Source: Chiayiivirga sp.
GTDB taxonomy: Bacteria > Pseudomonadota > Gammaproteobacteria > Xanthomonadales > Xanthomonadaceae
Assembly (NCBI GenBank): GCA_022647565.1
Contig: JALCLA010000004.1
Coordinates: forward strand, 1 to 64,000
Direction: 5' to 3'
Length of the DNA: 64,000 bases
The position numbers and the translations under genes were made by a program. The notes beneath the pieces are model-generated. The model did no database searches. It saw only the letters and a program-made list of their open reading frames with translations, and had not been told where the DNA came from. Below are positions 41,918 through 54,751 of this stretch, piece by piece; positions within the stretch are counted from its first letter, which is position 1, and every line of letters begins with the position of its first letter.

Positions 41918-44900
41918 GTGGCGCATTCCGATTTTTCCAAGATATTCGTCGACCGCCCGATCCTGGCGGCGGTGCTGTCCATCCTCGTCTTCGTGGCCGG
42001 GTTGATCGCGATCCCGAACCTTCCGATCAGTGAATACCCGGAAGTGGTGCCGCCCTCGGTGCAGGTGACTGCGATCTACCCCGGCGCCAATCCCAAGACG
42101 ATTGCCGACACCGTCGCGGCGCCGCTGGAGGAGGCGATCAACGGCGTCGAACGCATGATCTACATGAAGTCGGTGGCAGCCTCCGACGGCACCATGATGC
42201 TCACGGTGACGTTCTCGCAGGGTACCGACATCGACCTGGCCGCGGTACAGGTGCAAAACCGCGTGGCGCAGGCCCTGCCGCGCCTGCCCGAGGCAGTGCG
42301 ACAACTTGGTGTCACCACCGCCAAGGCCTCGCCCAACATCACCATGGTGGTGCACCTCACCTCGCCGGACAAACGCTACGACGCGCTGTACCTGTCGAAC
42401 TTCGCGAACCTGCGGGTCAAGGACGAACTGGCACGGCTTTCGGGCGTAGGCCAGGCATTGGCCTTCGGTGCCGGCAACTATGCGATGCGGATCTGGATCG
42501 ACCCGGATGCCGCGGCGATGCGTGGCATCACGGCCAGCGACATCCTGTTTGCGGTGCGCGAGCAGAACCAGCAGGTTTCGGCCGGCGCCATCGGTGCCGC
42601 ACCCATGCCCAACGGCAGCGGCGTGCAACTCTCGATAAATGCTCAGGGCCGGCTCGAATCGCCCGAGGCCTTCGGCGAGATCGTGATCAAGACCGAAGGC
42701 GAGGCCATCACCCGCCTGCGCGACGTGGCGCGGATTGAACTCGGCTCCAACACCTATGCGCTCAAATCGCTGCTCAAGAACGAAGATGCCGCCGCGATCG
42801 TGATCTTCGAGGCACCGGGCGCGAACTCGATCGCGCTGTCGGACGCGGTACGCGCCCGCATGAGCGATCTGGAGGCCAGCTTTCCGGAAGGCGTGGCATG
42901 GAGCGTCGAGTACGACCCCACCGTATTCGTGCGCAATTCGATCGAATCGGTCATCACTACCCTGCTTGAAGCCGTGCTCCTCGTGGTGCTGGTCGTGGTG
43001 CTGTTCCTGCAGACCTGGCGCGCCTCGCTGATCCCGCTGCTGGCGGTGCCGGTGTCCATCGTCGGCGCTTTCGCGGCGCTGTGGCTGCTCGGATTCTCGA
43101 TCAACGTACTTACCCTGTTCGGCCTGGTACTGGCGATCGGCATCGTGGTGGACGATGCCATCGTCGTGGTGGAGAACGTCGAGCGCCACATCGAGGCCGG
43201 GCTCGCGCCGCGCGATGCGGCGCACGCCGCGATGCAGGAAGTGTCCGGGCCGATCATCGCGATCTCGCTGGTGCTGGCGTCGGTGTTCGTGCCGCTCGCC
43301 TTCCTCGATGGCGTGACCGGTCAGTTCTACCGCCAGTTCGCGGTCACCATCGCGGTGTCGGTGCTGATCTCCGGATTCAACTCGCTGACCCTGTCGCCGG
43401 CGCTGGCGGCGGTGCTGTTGCAGCCACATGGCGCGCCCAAGGATGCGTTGGGACGCCTGATCGAGCGCGTGTTCGGGCTGTTCTTCGGCTGGTTCAATCG
43501 CGTGTTCAAGCGTGGCGGGGATCGCTATTCCTCGGGCATCGGCGGCACCATCAGCCGGGCGCCACGCCTGCTCGTGGTGTACGGAATCCTGCTGGCCCTG
43601 GCCTTTGTCGCGTTCCGTGCGATTCCGCCCGGCTTCATCCCGACCCAGGACAAGCAATACCTGTTCGCGGGCGCGATGCTGCCCGAAGGCGCCACCCTCG
43701 ATCGCACCGACGCCGTCATGCGCAAGATGGGCGAGATCGCAATGGCCACGCCCGGCGTGCAGAACGCGGTGCAGTTCCCCGGCCTCAACGCCGTGCACTT
43801 CGTCAACACGCCGAGCATGGGCGTGATGTTCATCGGGCTCGAACCGGCGGGTGATCGCGAACTCGAGGCCGCCGACATCGCCACCCGCCTCAACATGGCA
43901 TTCAGCGGCATCCAGGAAGGCCTGGTTTTCGCCTCGATGCCTCCGCCCGTGCTGGGCCTGGGCAATGCTGCTGGCGTGGAAGGCTACGTGCAGGATCGCG
44001 CGGGGCTGGGCTTCGGCGAACTCAACACGAACGCGCAAGCGCTCGTCGGGGCGCTGCGCCAGACGCCCGGCTTCGACCCGTTCACGCTGTTCTCCACCTT
44101 CCAGTCCAACGTGCCGCAACTCGACGCCACCGTGGACCGGACCAAGGCCAAGGAACAAGGCCTGTTGCTCAATGACGTGTACGAGGCCTTGCAGGTGTAC
44201 TTGGGCTCGGCTTACATCAACGACTTCAACCTGTTCGGACGCACTTACAGTGTCTACGCGCAGGCCGACGCCGAGCACCGGGACGACGTCGGCGACATCT
44301 CGCGTCTCAAGGCGCGCAATGCGCGTGGCGAGATGGTGCCGCTGGGCAGCGTGGTCAGTCTGCGGGAGACCTACGGGCCGGATCCCGTGATCCGCTTCAA
44401 CGGCTATCCGGCGGCGGATTTCTCCGGCGGCACGAATCCGGCGGTGCTCTCTTCCACCGAAGCAGTCACGGTGGTGCAGGGCCTGTCGCAACAGGTGTTG
44501 CCGCGCGGCATGGAAGTGGCGTGGTCGGGCCTGACCTACGAGGAAGTGAACCAGGGCTCCGCAGCGTTGCTGGTATTCCCGCTCTGCGTGTTGCTGGTCT
44601 ATCTGGTGCTGGCAGCGTTGTACGAAAGCTGGGCCTTGCCGCTGAGCGTGATCCTGATCGTGCCGATGTGCCTGCTCTCGGCCATGGGCGGCCTCTGGCT
44701 AGTCAACTTCCTGCACGGCATGAGCTTGATGCTGTGGCCGCAGAACTACCCGCCCTCGTTCCTCGACAACAACATCTTCACCCAGATCGGCCTCGTGGTG
44801 CTGATGGGTCTGGCCTGCAAGAACGCCATCCTGATCGTGGAGTTCGCGCGCGATCTGGAGGAACAGGGCAAGAGCATCGTCGATGCCGCCATTGAAGCCT

Positions 44901-45148
44901 GCCGCCTGCGGCTGCGCCCGATCCTGATGACGAGCTTCGCGTTCTGCGCCGGCGTGCTGCCGCTGGTGTTCGCCTCGGGCGCCGGCGCGGAGGTGCGGCA
45001 CGTGATGGGTGTCACCGTGTTCGCCGGCATGCTGGGCGTGACATTCTTCGGCCTGTTCTTCACTCCGGTGTTCTATGTCGTCATCCGCAAGCTGTCCGAG
45101 CGCCGTGCGCAGCGCGCCGCGAAGACAACGGGAGCCGCCCATGCGTAA
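41918..45148 (+). CDS. RND multidrug efflux pump, HAE1 family (MexF-like)
   Basis: 1076 residues, twelve membrane helices and two large periplasmic loops. It matches MexF/AcrB pumps along its length (FVDRPILAAVLSILVF; LPISEYPEVVPPSVQV). The proton-relay residues are present: the Asp pair in GIVVDDAIVVVENVE and Lys in GLACKNAILIVEF. A segment of ~20 residues (LVNFLHGMSLMLWPQNYPPS) before NNIFTQIGL seems longer than in MexF. Starts at GTG. It drives drug export by proton antiport; substrates are unknown. Confidence 0.93.
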   Translation: MAHSDFSKIFVDRPILAAVLSILVFVAGLIAIPNLPISEYPEVVPPSVQVTAIYPGANPKTIADTVAAPLEEAINGVERMIYMKSVAASDGTMMLTVTFSQGTDIDLAAVQVQNRVAQALPRLPEAVRQLGVTTAKASPNITMVVHLTSPDKRYDALYLSNFANLRVKDELARLSGVGQALAFGAGNYAMRIWIDPDAAAMRGITASDILFAVREQNQQVSAGAIGAAPMPNGSGVQLSINAQGRLESPEAFGEIVIKTEGEAITRLRDVARIELGSNTYALKSLLKNEDAAAIVIFEAPGANSIALSDAVRARMSDLEASFPEGVAWSVEYDPTVFVRNSIESVITTLLEAVLLVVLVVVLFLQTWRASLIPLLAVPVSIVGAFAALWLLGFSINVLTLFGLVLAIGIVVDDAIVVVENVERHIEAGLAPRDAAHAAMQEVSGPIIAISLVLASVFVPLAFLDGVTGQFYRQFAVTIAVSVLISGFNSLTLSPALAAVLLQPHGAPKDALGRLIERVFGLFFGWFNRVFKRGGDRYSSGIGGTISRAPRLLVVYGILLALAFVAFRAIPPGFIPTQDKQYLFAGAMLPEGATLDRTDAVMRKMGEIAMATPGVQNAVQFPGLNAVHFVNTPSMGVMFIGLEPAGDRELEAADIATRLNMAFSGIQEGLVFASMPPPVLGLGNAAGVEGYVQDRAGLGFGELNTNAQALVGALRQTPGFDPFTLFSTFQSNVPQLDATVDRTKAKEQGLLLNDVYEALQVYLGSAYINDFNLFGRTYSVYAQADAEHRDDVGDISRLKARNARGEMVPLGSVVSLRETYGPDPVIRFNGYPAADFSGGTNPAVLSSTEAVTVVQGLSQQVLPRGMEVAWSGLTYEEVNQGSAALLVFPLCVLLVYLVLAALYESWALPLSVILIVPMCLLSAMGGLWLVNFLHGMSLMLWPQNYPPSFLDNNIFTQIGLVVLMGLACKNAILIVEFARDLEEQGKSIVDAAIEACRLRLRPILMTSFAFCAGVLPLVFASGAGAEVRHVMGVTVFAGMLGVTFFGLFFTPVFYVVIRKLSERRAQRAAKTTGAAHA

Positions 45149-46571
45149 GCCGCTGCTTGTCTTGATCGCAGCCGCCGTGCTCACAGGCTGCACGGTCGGC
45201 CCCGAGTACGTGCGGCCCGAGCCCGGCATGCCGTCGCGGTTCGATCAGGCTACGGCCGAAGCCGCGGCCCAGCCGGCGCAGACGCAGGTCTGGGAAGCCT
45301 TCGGCGATGCCGAACTCGACGCCCTGATCGAGCGCGCCCTCGATGCCAACACCACCATCGCGCAAGCAGCCGCGCGTTTCGAGGAAACGCTCGCCCTGCG
45401 TGGCCTCATTCCGTATTCGTGGTTTCCCACCATCAACGCCAGCGCCGACGCCGAGCGCAGCGATCCGAGCGGCGAAGATCCCTTCCTGCCGACAGACCAG
45501 ACGCGCACCGACACCTATCGCGCCGGATTCGATGCGAGTTGGGAGATCGACCTGTTCGGAAGCTTGCGCAACCAGAGCAGCGCAGTGCGACGCCGCACCG
45601 AAGCCAACGCCGCCGAACTGGCCCAGGTCCGGCTCAGCATCGTGGCGGAAACGGCGCAGTCGTTCTTCGCCCTGCGCGGCGCGCGAGCGCGCCAGCGCCT
45701 GCACGAGAGCAACCTGGCCAAGCTGGGCGAGAGCGTGGAACTCGTGGCCACGCTGGAATCCCACGGTCGCAGCACCGCGCTGGACGTGGCGCGCATCCGG
45801 GCACAACGTTCCGCCCTCGCCGCGCAACAGGCGCAGCTCGACGCCGACGTGGTGCGGCACGAACAACGCCTCGCCGTGCTCACCGCGCAACCCGTGGCGC
45901 AACTGCGCCAGCAACTTGACCCGCAGGCCGCGCTGCCGCCGCTGCCGGCGCTGGTCACGCTCGGCACCCCGCAACAGTGGCTGCAACGCCGCCCGGATGT
46001 ACGCGCCGCCGAGCGCCGCCTGGCTGCGGCCTATTCCGACGTCGGCACCGAAACCGCCGAGTTCTTCCCCAAGCTCAACTTGTTCGGCAGCTTCGGCTGG
46101 ACCGCACAGGGCTTCGGCGACCTCGGTAGCGGCAGCGCCGAACGCTGGGCCTGGGGCCCGTCGCTGAGCTGGTCCTTCCTCGACGCCGGTCGCGTCCGGC
46201 AACGAGTGAAGGCGGCCGAAGCACGCGCCGACGGCGCGCGCGCGGCGTTCGATGAAACCGTACTGCGCGCGCTCGAGGAAACCGAGAACGCACTCGCCGG
46301 CTACCGTGCCGCCAATCGCGCCGCTGGCGAACTGGACGACGCCGCGCGCGCGGCGGGCGAAGCCGCGCAACTGGCCACGCTGCGCTTCGAGGCCGGCGTC
46401 GATGATGCGCTCTCGCTGCTCGACGCCGAGCGCACTCGCATCGATTTCGAAGCGCGCGCGGTGGAAGCCGGTGTGGCGCGCGCCACGGCTCTGGCGCAGT
46501 TGTACAAGGCACTGGCGGGGGATTTCGCGGCGCTTGGCGAACCCGCCGAGGTACAAGCGCGCCTTCCGTGA
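45141..46571 (+). CDS. RND outer-membrane channel lipoprotein (OprN/OprM-like)
   Basis: 476 residues. A lipoprotein signal with Cys17 (LTGC) is followed by the start typical of NodT/OprM channels (TVGPEYVRPEP). Two TolC-type repeats form the trimeric barrel and coiled-coil tunnel (DIDLFGSLRNQ-like: WEIDLFGSLRNQ; PSLSWSFLDAGRVRQRV). It overlaps the pump gene by 8 bp, completing a tripartite MexEF-OprN-type system. Confidence 0.92.
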   Translation: MRKPLLVLIAAAVLTGCTVGPEYVRPEPGMPSRFDQATAEAAAQPAQTQVWEAFGDAELDALIERALDANTTIAQAAARFEETLALRGLIPYSWFPTINASADAERSDPSGEDPFLPTDQTRTDTYRAGFDASWEIDLFGSLRNQSSAVRRRTEANAAELAQVRLSIVAETAQSFFALRGARARQRLHESNLAKLGESVELVATLESHGRSTALDVARIRAQRSALAAQQAQLDADVVRHEQRLAVLTAQPVAQLRQQLDPQAALPPLPALVTLGTPQQWLQRRPDVRAAERRLAAAYSDVGTETAEFFPKLNLFGSFGWTAQGFGDLGSGSAERWAWGPSLSWSFLDAGRVRQRVKAAEARADGARAAFDETVLRALEETENALAGYRAANRAAGELDDAARAAGEAAQLATLRFEAGVDDALSLLDAERTRIDFEARAVEAGVARATALAQLYKALAGDFAALGEPAEVQARLP

Positions 46572-46592
46572 CTGGGAAGTAGAAGGGTTCTC

Positions 46593-47339
46593 TCACCACT
46601 CGCTGCGATTGGGCAGCAACCCGCGCAGCTCGGCCTCGGTGAGATTGCGCCACTGACCCGGCTTGAGGTGCGCAAGCTTGATGTTGACGATGCGCACCCG
46701 CACCAGCGTCTTGACCCGGAAACCGAAGTGCGCGGCCATCAGGCGGATCTGGCGGTTCAGGCCTTCGGTCAGCACGATGCGGAAGCCGTACTTGCCGAGC
46801 TTGCCGATCTTGCAGGGCTTGGTGAACTTGTCATGCACAGGCACCCCGCCCTTCGCCATTGCGCGCAGGAATTCATCGGTCACGGCATGGTTCACCGCCA
46901 CGAGATACTCCTTCTCCTTGGCATTTTCGGCGCGCAGGATCTCGTTGACGATGTCGCCGTTGCTGGTCAGCAGGATCAGCCCCTCGGAATCCTTGTCGAG
47001 CCGGCCGATGGGAAAGATTCGCTGCTGGTGCCCGATGTAGTCGACGATGTTGCCCTTGACCTCGCTCTCCGTCGTGCAGGTGACGCCAACCGGCTTGTGG
47101 AACGCGATGTAGACGTGCTTGCTCTTGCCCTTCGACGCGCTGCGCGCGCGCAGCACCTGGCCATCGACGCGGACTTCGTCACCCTCCTCCACCCGCGCGC
47201 TCAGGCCCGCGATCTGGCCGTTCACCGACACCCGCCGCGCACCGATCAGCTTGTCGGCGTCGCGGCGCGAGCAGTAACCGGATTCGCCGATGAACTTGTT
47301 GAGGCGCACGCCGGTGGCGCTGGAATCGGAGTCGGTCAT
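46593..47339 (-). CDS. rluF: 23S rRNA pseudouridine(2604) synthase RluF
   Basis: 248 residues. An N-terminal S4 RNA-binding domain (VRLNKFIGESGYCSRRDADK) is followed by the RsuA-type pseudouridine synthase domain with the catalytic Asp in FPIGRLDKDSEGLILLT, and EGLNRQIRLMAAHFG near the end. The sequence follows E. coli RluF closely but lacks its long basic C-terminal tail. The ATG at 47339 is chosen over a TTG 3 nt earlier. Convergent with the efflux operon (21 bp between stop codons). Confidence 0.92.
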   Translation of the reverse strand: MTDSDSSATGVRLNKFIGESGYCSRRDADKLIGARRVSVNGQIAGLSARVEEGDEVRVDGQVLRARSASKGKSKHVYIAFHKPVGVTCTTESEVKGNIVDYIGHQQRIFPIGRLDKDSEGLILLTSNGDIVNEILRAENAKEKEYLVAVNHAVTDEFLRAMAKGGVPVHDKFTKPCKIGKLGKYGFRIVLTEGLNRQIRLMAAHFGFRVKTLVRVRIVNIKLAHLKPGQWRNLTEAELRGLLPNRSEW

Positions 47340-47396
47340 CAAGGGGAACTCGTGGTTGCGGCGCGCATTCTGCCACGGACACGGGATTGCCCCTCC

Positions 47397-48097
47397 TCAC
47401 CCGGCACTCGACAGCACCTCGCGCAACGATTCCAGCTCTTCGCGCAAGCCCTCCGGCGAATCCACGGTTTCCAGCAATTCGGCCCGCAGGCAGTCGCGCA
47501 ACTTGGCGCGCATGCGGTGTACGGTCACCGCGAGCTGGTTCGGGCGCACCGCCAACTCAAGCGCAACTTGCGCATAGTCGTCGGATTGCGGCGCTTCCAG
47601 CAGGAACTCCCGCAAGCGATCGAACAAGGCCCCCTTGCCGGCACGCATCGCGTCACGCCGCATGCGCTCGGCGGCGCGATCGATCAGGGTGGCCGCCCAG
47701 GCGCGGTCGAAGACACGATCCGGCGCATCGCGCCCATCCCCGGCCAGGATGCGCTCGTGGCTCTCGTCGATCGCCTCCAGCACCCGTCCCCCACCGCGCT
47801 TCGCGGCATGGGCGTGCTCGTGCTGTTCGATCAGGAAATTGCGCAGCGCGCTGCGCAGCAAGGCGCGGAAGCGGCCACGCTCGCGATCCGCCGCCGCGTG
47901 CACGCGATGCTCGATGAAATGCACGAAAAACTGCTGCGTCAGGTCTTCGGCTTCACTCGGGGGATGCCCGAGATGCCGCACGAAGCCCAGCACCGGCCCG
48001 CGGTAGGCACGACACAGGGATTCAAGCGCCTGGCGCGCGGCGGTATCGCTGCTGCCGGCGGCCATAACCTGGGACCAGCGGGTGGTCTGGAACGCAC

Positions 48098-48101
<4 letters not shown>
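47397..48101 (-). CDS. ECF-type RNA polymerase sigma factor
   Basis: 234 residues. Region 2 (ALESLCRAYRGPVLGFVRHL; SEAEDLTQQFFVHFIE) and region 4 (SDDYAQVALELAVRPNQLAVTVHRMRAKLRDCL, in pieces) are recognisable. It is longer than minimal ECF factors, with an extra helical linker. The GTG start overlaps the kinase stop (GTGA), so translation is coupled to the Ser/Thr kinase. No anti-sigma factor is seen; control by phosphorylation, as known for kinase-linked ECF groups, is inferred. Confidence 0.85.
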
Positions 48102-50950
<2,849 letters not shown>

Positions 50951-51075
50951 GGCGGCCCCTCCCCGTCCCGTTTGCGTTACGGCAGACGCAGCCAGGAATT
51001 TCACCGGCCGGGAATGGACTCGATTGTGCGCCAGATTGCGGGCGGGTGAGCGCGGCGTCCGCCCGGCCCGTGGCC

Positions 51076-51699
51076 TCAACCGAAGCTCGGGTGTGTCAGC
51101 CGGTGCAGGAACAGCGGCAGGATACGCGGCTCCATGATCAGGCTGAACAGCACGCCGTAACCGGCCCCCCACAGGTGTGCGCTGTGGTTGACGTTGTCGC
51201 GGTCGCGGCGCTGGGCCCAGACGCTGTAACCGACGTAAAGCAGGGCGTAGACGATTGCCGGCACCGGGATCACGAACACGAAGATCAGCGACCAGGGCGA
51301 GATCAGGATGAAGGCGAACAACACCGCGGAAACCGCGCCCGAGGCTCCCAGGCTGCGGTACTCGGGGTCGTGCCGGTGCTTGAGGTAGGTCGGCAGGATC
51401 GAAACCAGCAGCGCGCTCAGGTAGAACGCGGCAAACCCGAGCGGCCCCAGATAGTCGGCGTAGGCACGCTCGATCAGGCCCCCGAAGAAGTACAGCGTGA
51501 TCATGTTGAACAGCAGGTGCTGGCCATCGGCGTGCACGAAGCCGTAGCTCAGCAAGCGATGAACCTCGCCTCTGCGCGCGATGGCCGGCGGCCACAGGAT
51601 CAGCCGCCCCATCAGCGCCGGACTTTGCCAGGCCAGATACGAAACCACGCCGGTGAGTGCGATCAGGATCAGGGTGACGCTGAAGGTGATGGGCTGCAC
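51076..51699 (-). CDS. Rhomboid-family intramembrane serine protease
   Basis: 207 residues, about six membrane helices. The catalytic Ser is in LGASGAVSAVLF (GxSG), the catalytic His in NHSAHLWGAGYG, and the first conserved block is FVHADGQHLLFNMITLYFFG. It should cleave membrane proteins within the bilayer; substrates are unknown. It starts 54 bp from the divergent PhzF gene. Confidence 0.9.
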   Translation of the reverse strand: MQPITFSVTLILIALTGVVSYLAWQSPALMGRLILWPPAIARRGEVHRLLSYGFVHADGQHLLFNMITLYFFGGLIERAYADYLGPLGFAAFYLSALLVSILPTYLKHRHDPEYRSLGASGAVSAVLFAFILISPWSLIFVFVIPVPAIVYALLYVGYSVWAQRRDRDNVNHSAHLWGAGYGVLFSLIMEPRILPLFLHRLTHPSFG

Positions 51700-51753
51700 G
51701 GAGAAGCTCGGTTAAAGTCGCGGCCCGAACTATAGCCGCAGCCGTCGTCGCCC

Positions 51754-52650
51754 ATGCCCGCTCCCGACACGATCCGCTTCCTGCAACTGGATGTGTTCAC
51801 CGACCGCCCCGGCGGCGGCAACCCACTCGGCGTGGTGATCGGATCCCGGGGATTCGACGCGGATGACATGCAACGCTTCGCCACCTGGACCAACCTGGTC
51901 GAAACCACATTCCTCTTGCCCGCGAGCGATCCGGGCGCCGACTACCGCCTGCGCATCTTCACCCCGACGCGAGAGATTCCCTTCGCCGGCCACCCCACCG
52001 TAGGCAGCGCGCTGGCGGCACTCAACACGGGATTCGCTGCGGCCAAGCCGATCCTGGTGCAGCAATGCGGCGCCGGCCTGCTTCCTATCCGGGTGGAAGG
52101 TGCCCAGGACGACCGCTTGCTGTATGTGCAGGCCCCGCCGGCCAAGGTGTTGCGCGAGGGCCTGGACGCTGATCCGCAGTTGCGTGCGATCCTCGGACCG
52201 ATCGAACTGGGACAGCTGCCGCCAGCCTTCGTCGAAGGCGGACGCTGCTGGTGGGTGGCGGAATTCGCGCACGAGGCCGATGTGCGTGGCTGGCATCCCG
52301 GCCATGCCGCGATCCAGGCGCTCGCCCTGGCCAGCAACAGCCTCGGGCTGTGCGTATTCGCGCGCTGCGACCAGCGCGACTATGACGTCGTGGTGCGGGC
52401 GTTCCCGGCGGGCGTCGGCATCGTCGAAGACCCGGCTTCGGGCGCAGCCAACGGCCTGATCGCCGCCTACATCGCAGCCAGGGAACCCCACGGCGAACTG
52501 GCGCGCGGCTACCGCGTCAGCCAGGGGCGCGAGATCGGCAAGGATGCGCGACTGTTGATCCGGATCGAGGACGGCGGTGCGGTCTGGGTGGGCGGACGCA
52601 GCCACGTCGTGGTCGACGGACAGTTGCGTTGGCCACGCGGCGCAGGCTGA
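51754..52650 (+). CDS. PhzF-family isomerase/epimerase-like protein
   Basis: 298 residues, the usual length for the two-domain PhzF fold related to diaminopimelate epimerase. The N-terminal motif FLQLDVFTDRPGGGNPLGVV and the catalytic Glu in TNLVETTFLLP are present, as are FAGHPTVGSA and EDPASGAANG. No phenazine genes are near, so it is a family member of unknown substrate. Near-complete family conservation suggests activity. Confidence 0.9.
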   Translation: MPAPDTIRFLQLDVFTDRPGGGNPLGVVIGSRGFDADDMQRFATWTNLVETTFLLPASDPGADYRLRIFTPTREIPFAGHPTVGSALAALNTGFAAAKPILVQQCGAGLLPIRVEGAQDDRLLYVQAPPAKVLREGLDADPQLRAILGPIELGQLPPAFVEGGRCWWVAEFAHEADVRGWHPGHAAIQALALASNSLGLCVFARCDQRDYDVVVRAFPAGVGIVEDPASGAANGLIAAYIAAREPHGELARGYRVSQGREIGKDARLLIRIEDGGAVWVGGRSHVVVDGQLRWPRGAG

Positions 52651-52668
52651 CGCCGCGCCGCTCCGACC

Positions 52669-52869
52669 TCAACGGTGGCCCAGCACCCGGGCCGGCAGCA
52701 TGAAGATGGCGCTGACCAGGGCCATCAGGCCATGGAGCGCCGCACCCGCGATGCGGAAGGGAATCGACAGCAGCCAGAGCACGGGCCACGCCACCAGCAG
52801 CAGCACGGCCAGAGGCCAGCACAGCACCAGCAACAGGCACCACAACACGATGGTGATCAGGGTAGGCAT
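52669..52869 (-). CDS. Small hydrophobic membrane protein
   Basis: 66 residues, nearly all hydrophobic: LITIVLWCLLLVLCWPLAVL and LLVAWPVLWLLSIPF form one or two helices, with a short C-terminal basic end. The ATG has GGAGA 6 nt upstream. It follows the acyltransferase by 42 bp on the same strand. Family not recognised; the strong ribosome-binding site argues that it is real. Confidence 0.6.
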   Translation of the reverse strand: MPTLITIVLWCLLLVLCWPLAVLLLVAWPVLWLLSIPFRIAGAALHGLMALVSAIFMLPARVLGHR

Positions 52870-52911
52870 GACTCGTCTCCGGGCGGGCTCGCGGCCAGGC
52901 CGATCACGACG

Positions 52912-53871
52912 CTAGCGCCCGTCGGGATGTGACGGGGTGGCCATCATGCGGGCCAGCGCCTCGTCCTTCTCGCTCCAGAGCGTGTTGATCCAGGACTGGA
53001 AGCGTTCGCGCAGGCCAGGATCGCGCTCGTAGCTGGCGCCGACGAACTCGGCGGGAATCGGACGCGCCCGGACTTCCACCCGAACCTCGCCCACGCGATC
53101 ACAGAGCAGATCCATCAGGGTGGGCCTCCCGCCGGGATAGGCAATGGTCACGTCCAGTACGCCACGCAGCACATCGCCCATCGCTTCCAGCACGAAGGCC
53201 ACGCCACCGGCCTTGGGGCGCAGCAAGTGGACGTAGGGCGAGCCCTGCCGGGCATGCTTCTCGGGAGTGAATCGCGTGCCCTCGACGAAGTTCATCACCG
53301 CCACCGGAATCTGGCGGAATTTCTCGCAGGCGCGGCGCGTCGCCGCGATGTCGGTACCGGCCAATTCCGGGCGCCGCGCCAACTGTGCCTTGGTGTAGCG
53401 CCGCATGAAGGGAAAATCCAGCGCCCACCACGCCAGCCCTAGCAACGGCACCCAGATCAGCTGGCGCTTGAGGAAGAAGCGCAGCAAGGGAATGCGCCGA
53501 TTGAACAGGTACTGCAGCACCGGAATGTCGACCCAGCTCTGGTGGTTGCTCATCACCAGGTAGTTGCCGCGCGGCATCAGGTCCGGAGGCAAGGACACCT
53601 GCCAACGGGTGCGCGTGAAGCGGTCGATCAAGCCACTATTGACCCCGATCCAGCGCGACGCGATGCCGCCCAGGGTATCGTCGATGGCACGACGCCAGGC
53701 CCGGATTCCCGCCAGTTTCACCAGGGCTACCAGCAGCAGCACCCCCACATGCAAGACGGTGTTAGCGATCAGCAGGCCGATCACCAGGGGCAGACGCAAG
53801 GGCAAGGGAATCCGGACCCACATCGAGGCAAGGCCTGCAAGGTTCGACAGGCCGCAGAGTTTAGCTGGCAT
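52912..53871 (-). CDS. 1-acyl-sn-glycerol-3-phosphate acyltransferase-like protein (YihG-like)
   Basis: 319 residues from the ATG at 53871; an in-frame ATG at 53823 (MWVRIPLPL) gives 303 residues, nearer to YihG, and is about equally likely. An N-terminal membrane segment precedes the PlsC domain with motif NHQSWVDI (H-x4-D) and the phosphate-binding NFVEGTRFTPEKH. It should acylate lysophosphatidic acid or a similar lipid at the inner membrane. Flanked by membrane proteins on the same strand. Confidence 0.85.
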   Translation of the reverse strand: MPAKLCGLSNLAGLASMWVRIPLPLRLPLVIGLLIANTVLHVGVLLLVALVKLAGIRAWRRAIDDTLGGIASRWIGVNSGLIDRFTRTRWQVSLPPDLMPRGNYLVMSNHQSWVDIPVLQYLFNRRIPLLRFFLKRQLIWVPLLGLAWWALDFPFMRRYTKAQLARRPELAGTDIAATRRACEKFRQIPVAVMNFVEGTRFTPEKHARQGSPYVHLLRPKAGGVAFVLEAMGDVLRGVLDVTIAYPGGRPTLMDLLCDRVGEVRVEVRARPIPAEFVGASYERDPGLRERFQSWINTLWSEKDEALARMMATPSHPDGR

Positions 53872-53903
53872 GGCACTAGCGGCGATCGGTGCGCCCGCAC
53901 GGT

Positions 53904-54638
53904 TCAGGTTCCGGCTTCGTCGCCCGGTGACGATCGGGAACGGTGCGAAGCCGGCACCCGGTACAACCAGGTCTCCTCCGGCAGCCACAGCAAGCCTTGC
54001 GCCAGTAGCCAGCGCGCTCCCACCAGCACGCACACCAGCACGCCATCGCCCGAAGCCCCGGGTGCCAGCACCGATGCCAGCGCGAGTGCGAGGCCGCCGA
54101 CGAAAGGCACGACCAGAATCAACAGCATCAGGGTCAGGAACGTGACACCGCCGCTGAAAGCGGTAAGCAGGTCCCAGCTACGCGCCGGCAACGACTGCAT
54201 CCGGGAGTAGACATAGATCGCCAGCAGGTGTGCACCCGCCAGCAGGATCGCCCAGCGCAACGCTTCCGCGTCGAAGCGAAAAAGCTCACGCGGCTCCGCC
54301 AGAACCTGCTCGACAGGCTGGTCGCTGATCGCCACCGCATAGCCGAGCAGGGAGAAGCCCAGGAACACCGACAGCAGCAGGCTGACCCCGACCAGACCAA
54401 ACAGGGAACGGACCCAGCGCCGGTCACGATGGACCGCCATCGACAGGACGATGGTGAGCCACAGGTCGGTGACCAGCAGCAACAGTCCGCCGGTGTAGCC
54501 CAGCCCGTTGCCCAGCAACAGCCCCAGCAGGATCAGGTGTGCTGCCGTTTCCTGCAGCGCTGCCGCTGGCCGGAAGCGCCAGGCGGTCAGGCCGGCCGCA
54601 TCCCGCGCCGAGCTCGCGTCCGGCGGGATCCATGTCAC
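53904..54638 (-). CDS. Polytopic membrane protein of unknown function
   Basis: 244 residues from a GTG start with GGGGAGGG about 7 nt upstream; an earlier in-frame start lacks such a site. About six hydrophobic segments (LILLGLLLGNGLGYTGGLLLL, split; SLFGLVGVSLLLSVFLGFSLL; FLTLMLLILVVPFVGGLALAL) show an integral membrane protein. The fold looks like YIP1 or similar but I cannot assign it. It lies 32 bp upstream of the acyltransferase and is divergent from the amidotransferase. Confidence 0.65.
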   Translation of the reverse strand: MTWIPPDASSARDAAGLTAWRFRPAAALQETAAHLILLGLLLGNGLGYTGGLLLLVTDLWLTIVLSMAVHRDRRWVRSLFGLVGVSLLLSVFLGFSLLGYAVAISDQPVEQVLAEPRELFRFDAEALRWAILLAGAHLLAIYVYSRMQSLPARSWDLLTAFSGGVTFLTLMLLILVVPFVGGLALALASVLAPGASGDGVLVCVLVGARWLLAQGLLWLPEETWLYRVPASHRSRSSPGDEAGT

Positions 54639-54751
54639 TGCCTGCCCTCCCCGCGACTCATGACCCGCAGCTCTGTGCAGATTCCGGGACGGGGCTTGCA
54701 TCGCGCTACGATTCCGGGGGATTTTTGCCGCATCCGCACCCTCCTGATCCG

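Noticed and set aside
40544..44491. A 1315-codon open frame on the minus strand
   Set aside because: It lies antisense to the adaptor and pump genes, which have clear domains; such long antisense frames are a product of high GC third positions.
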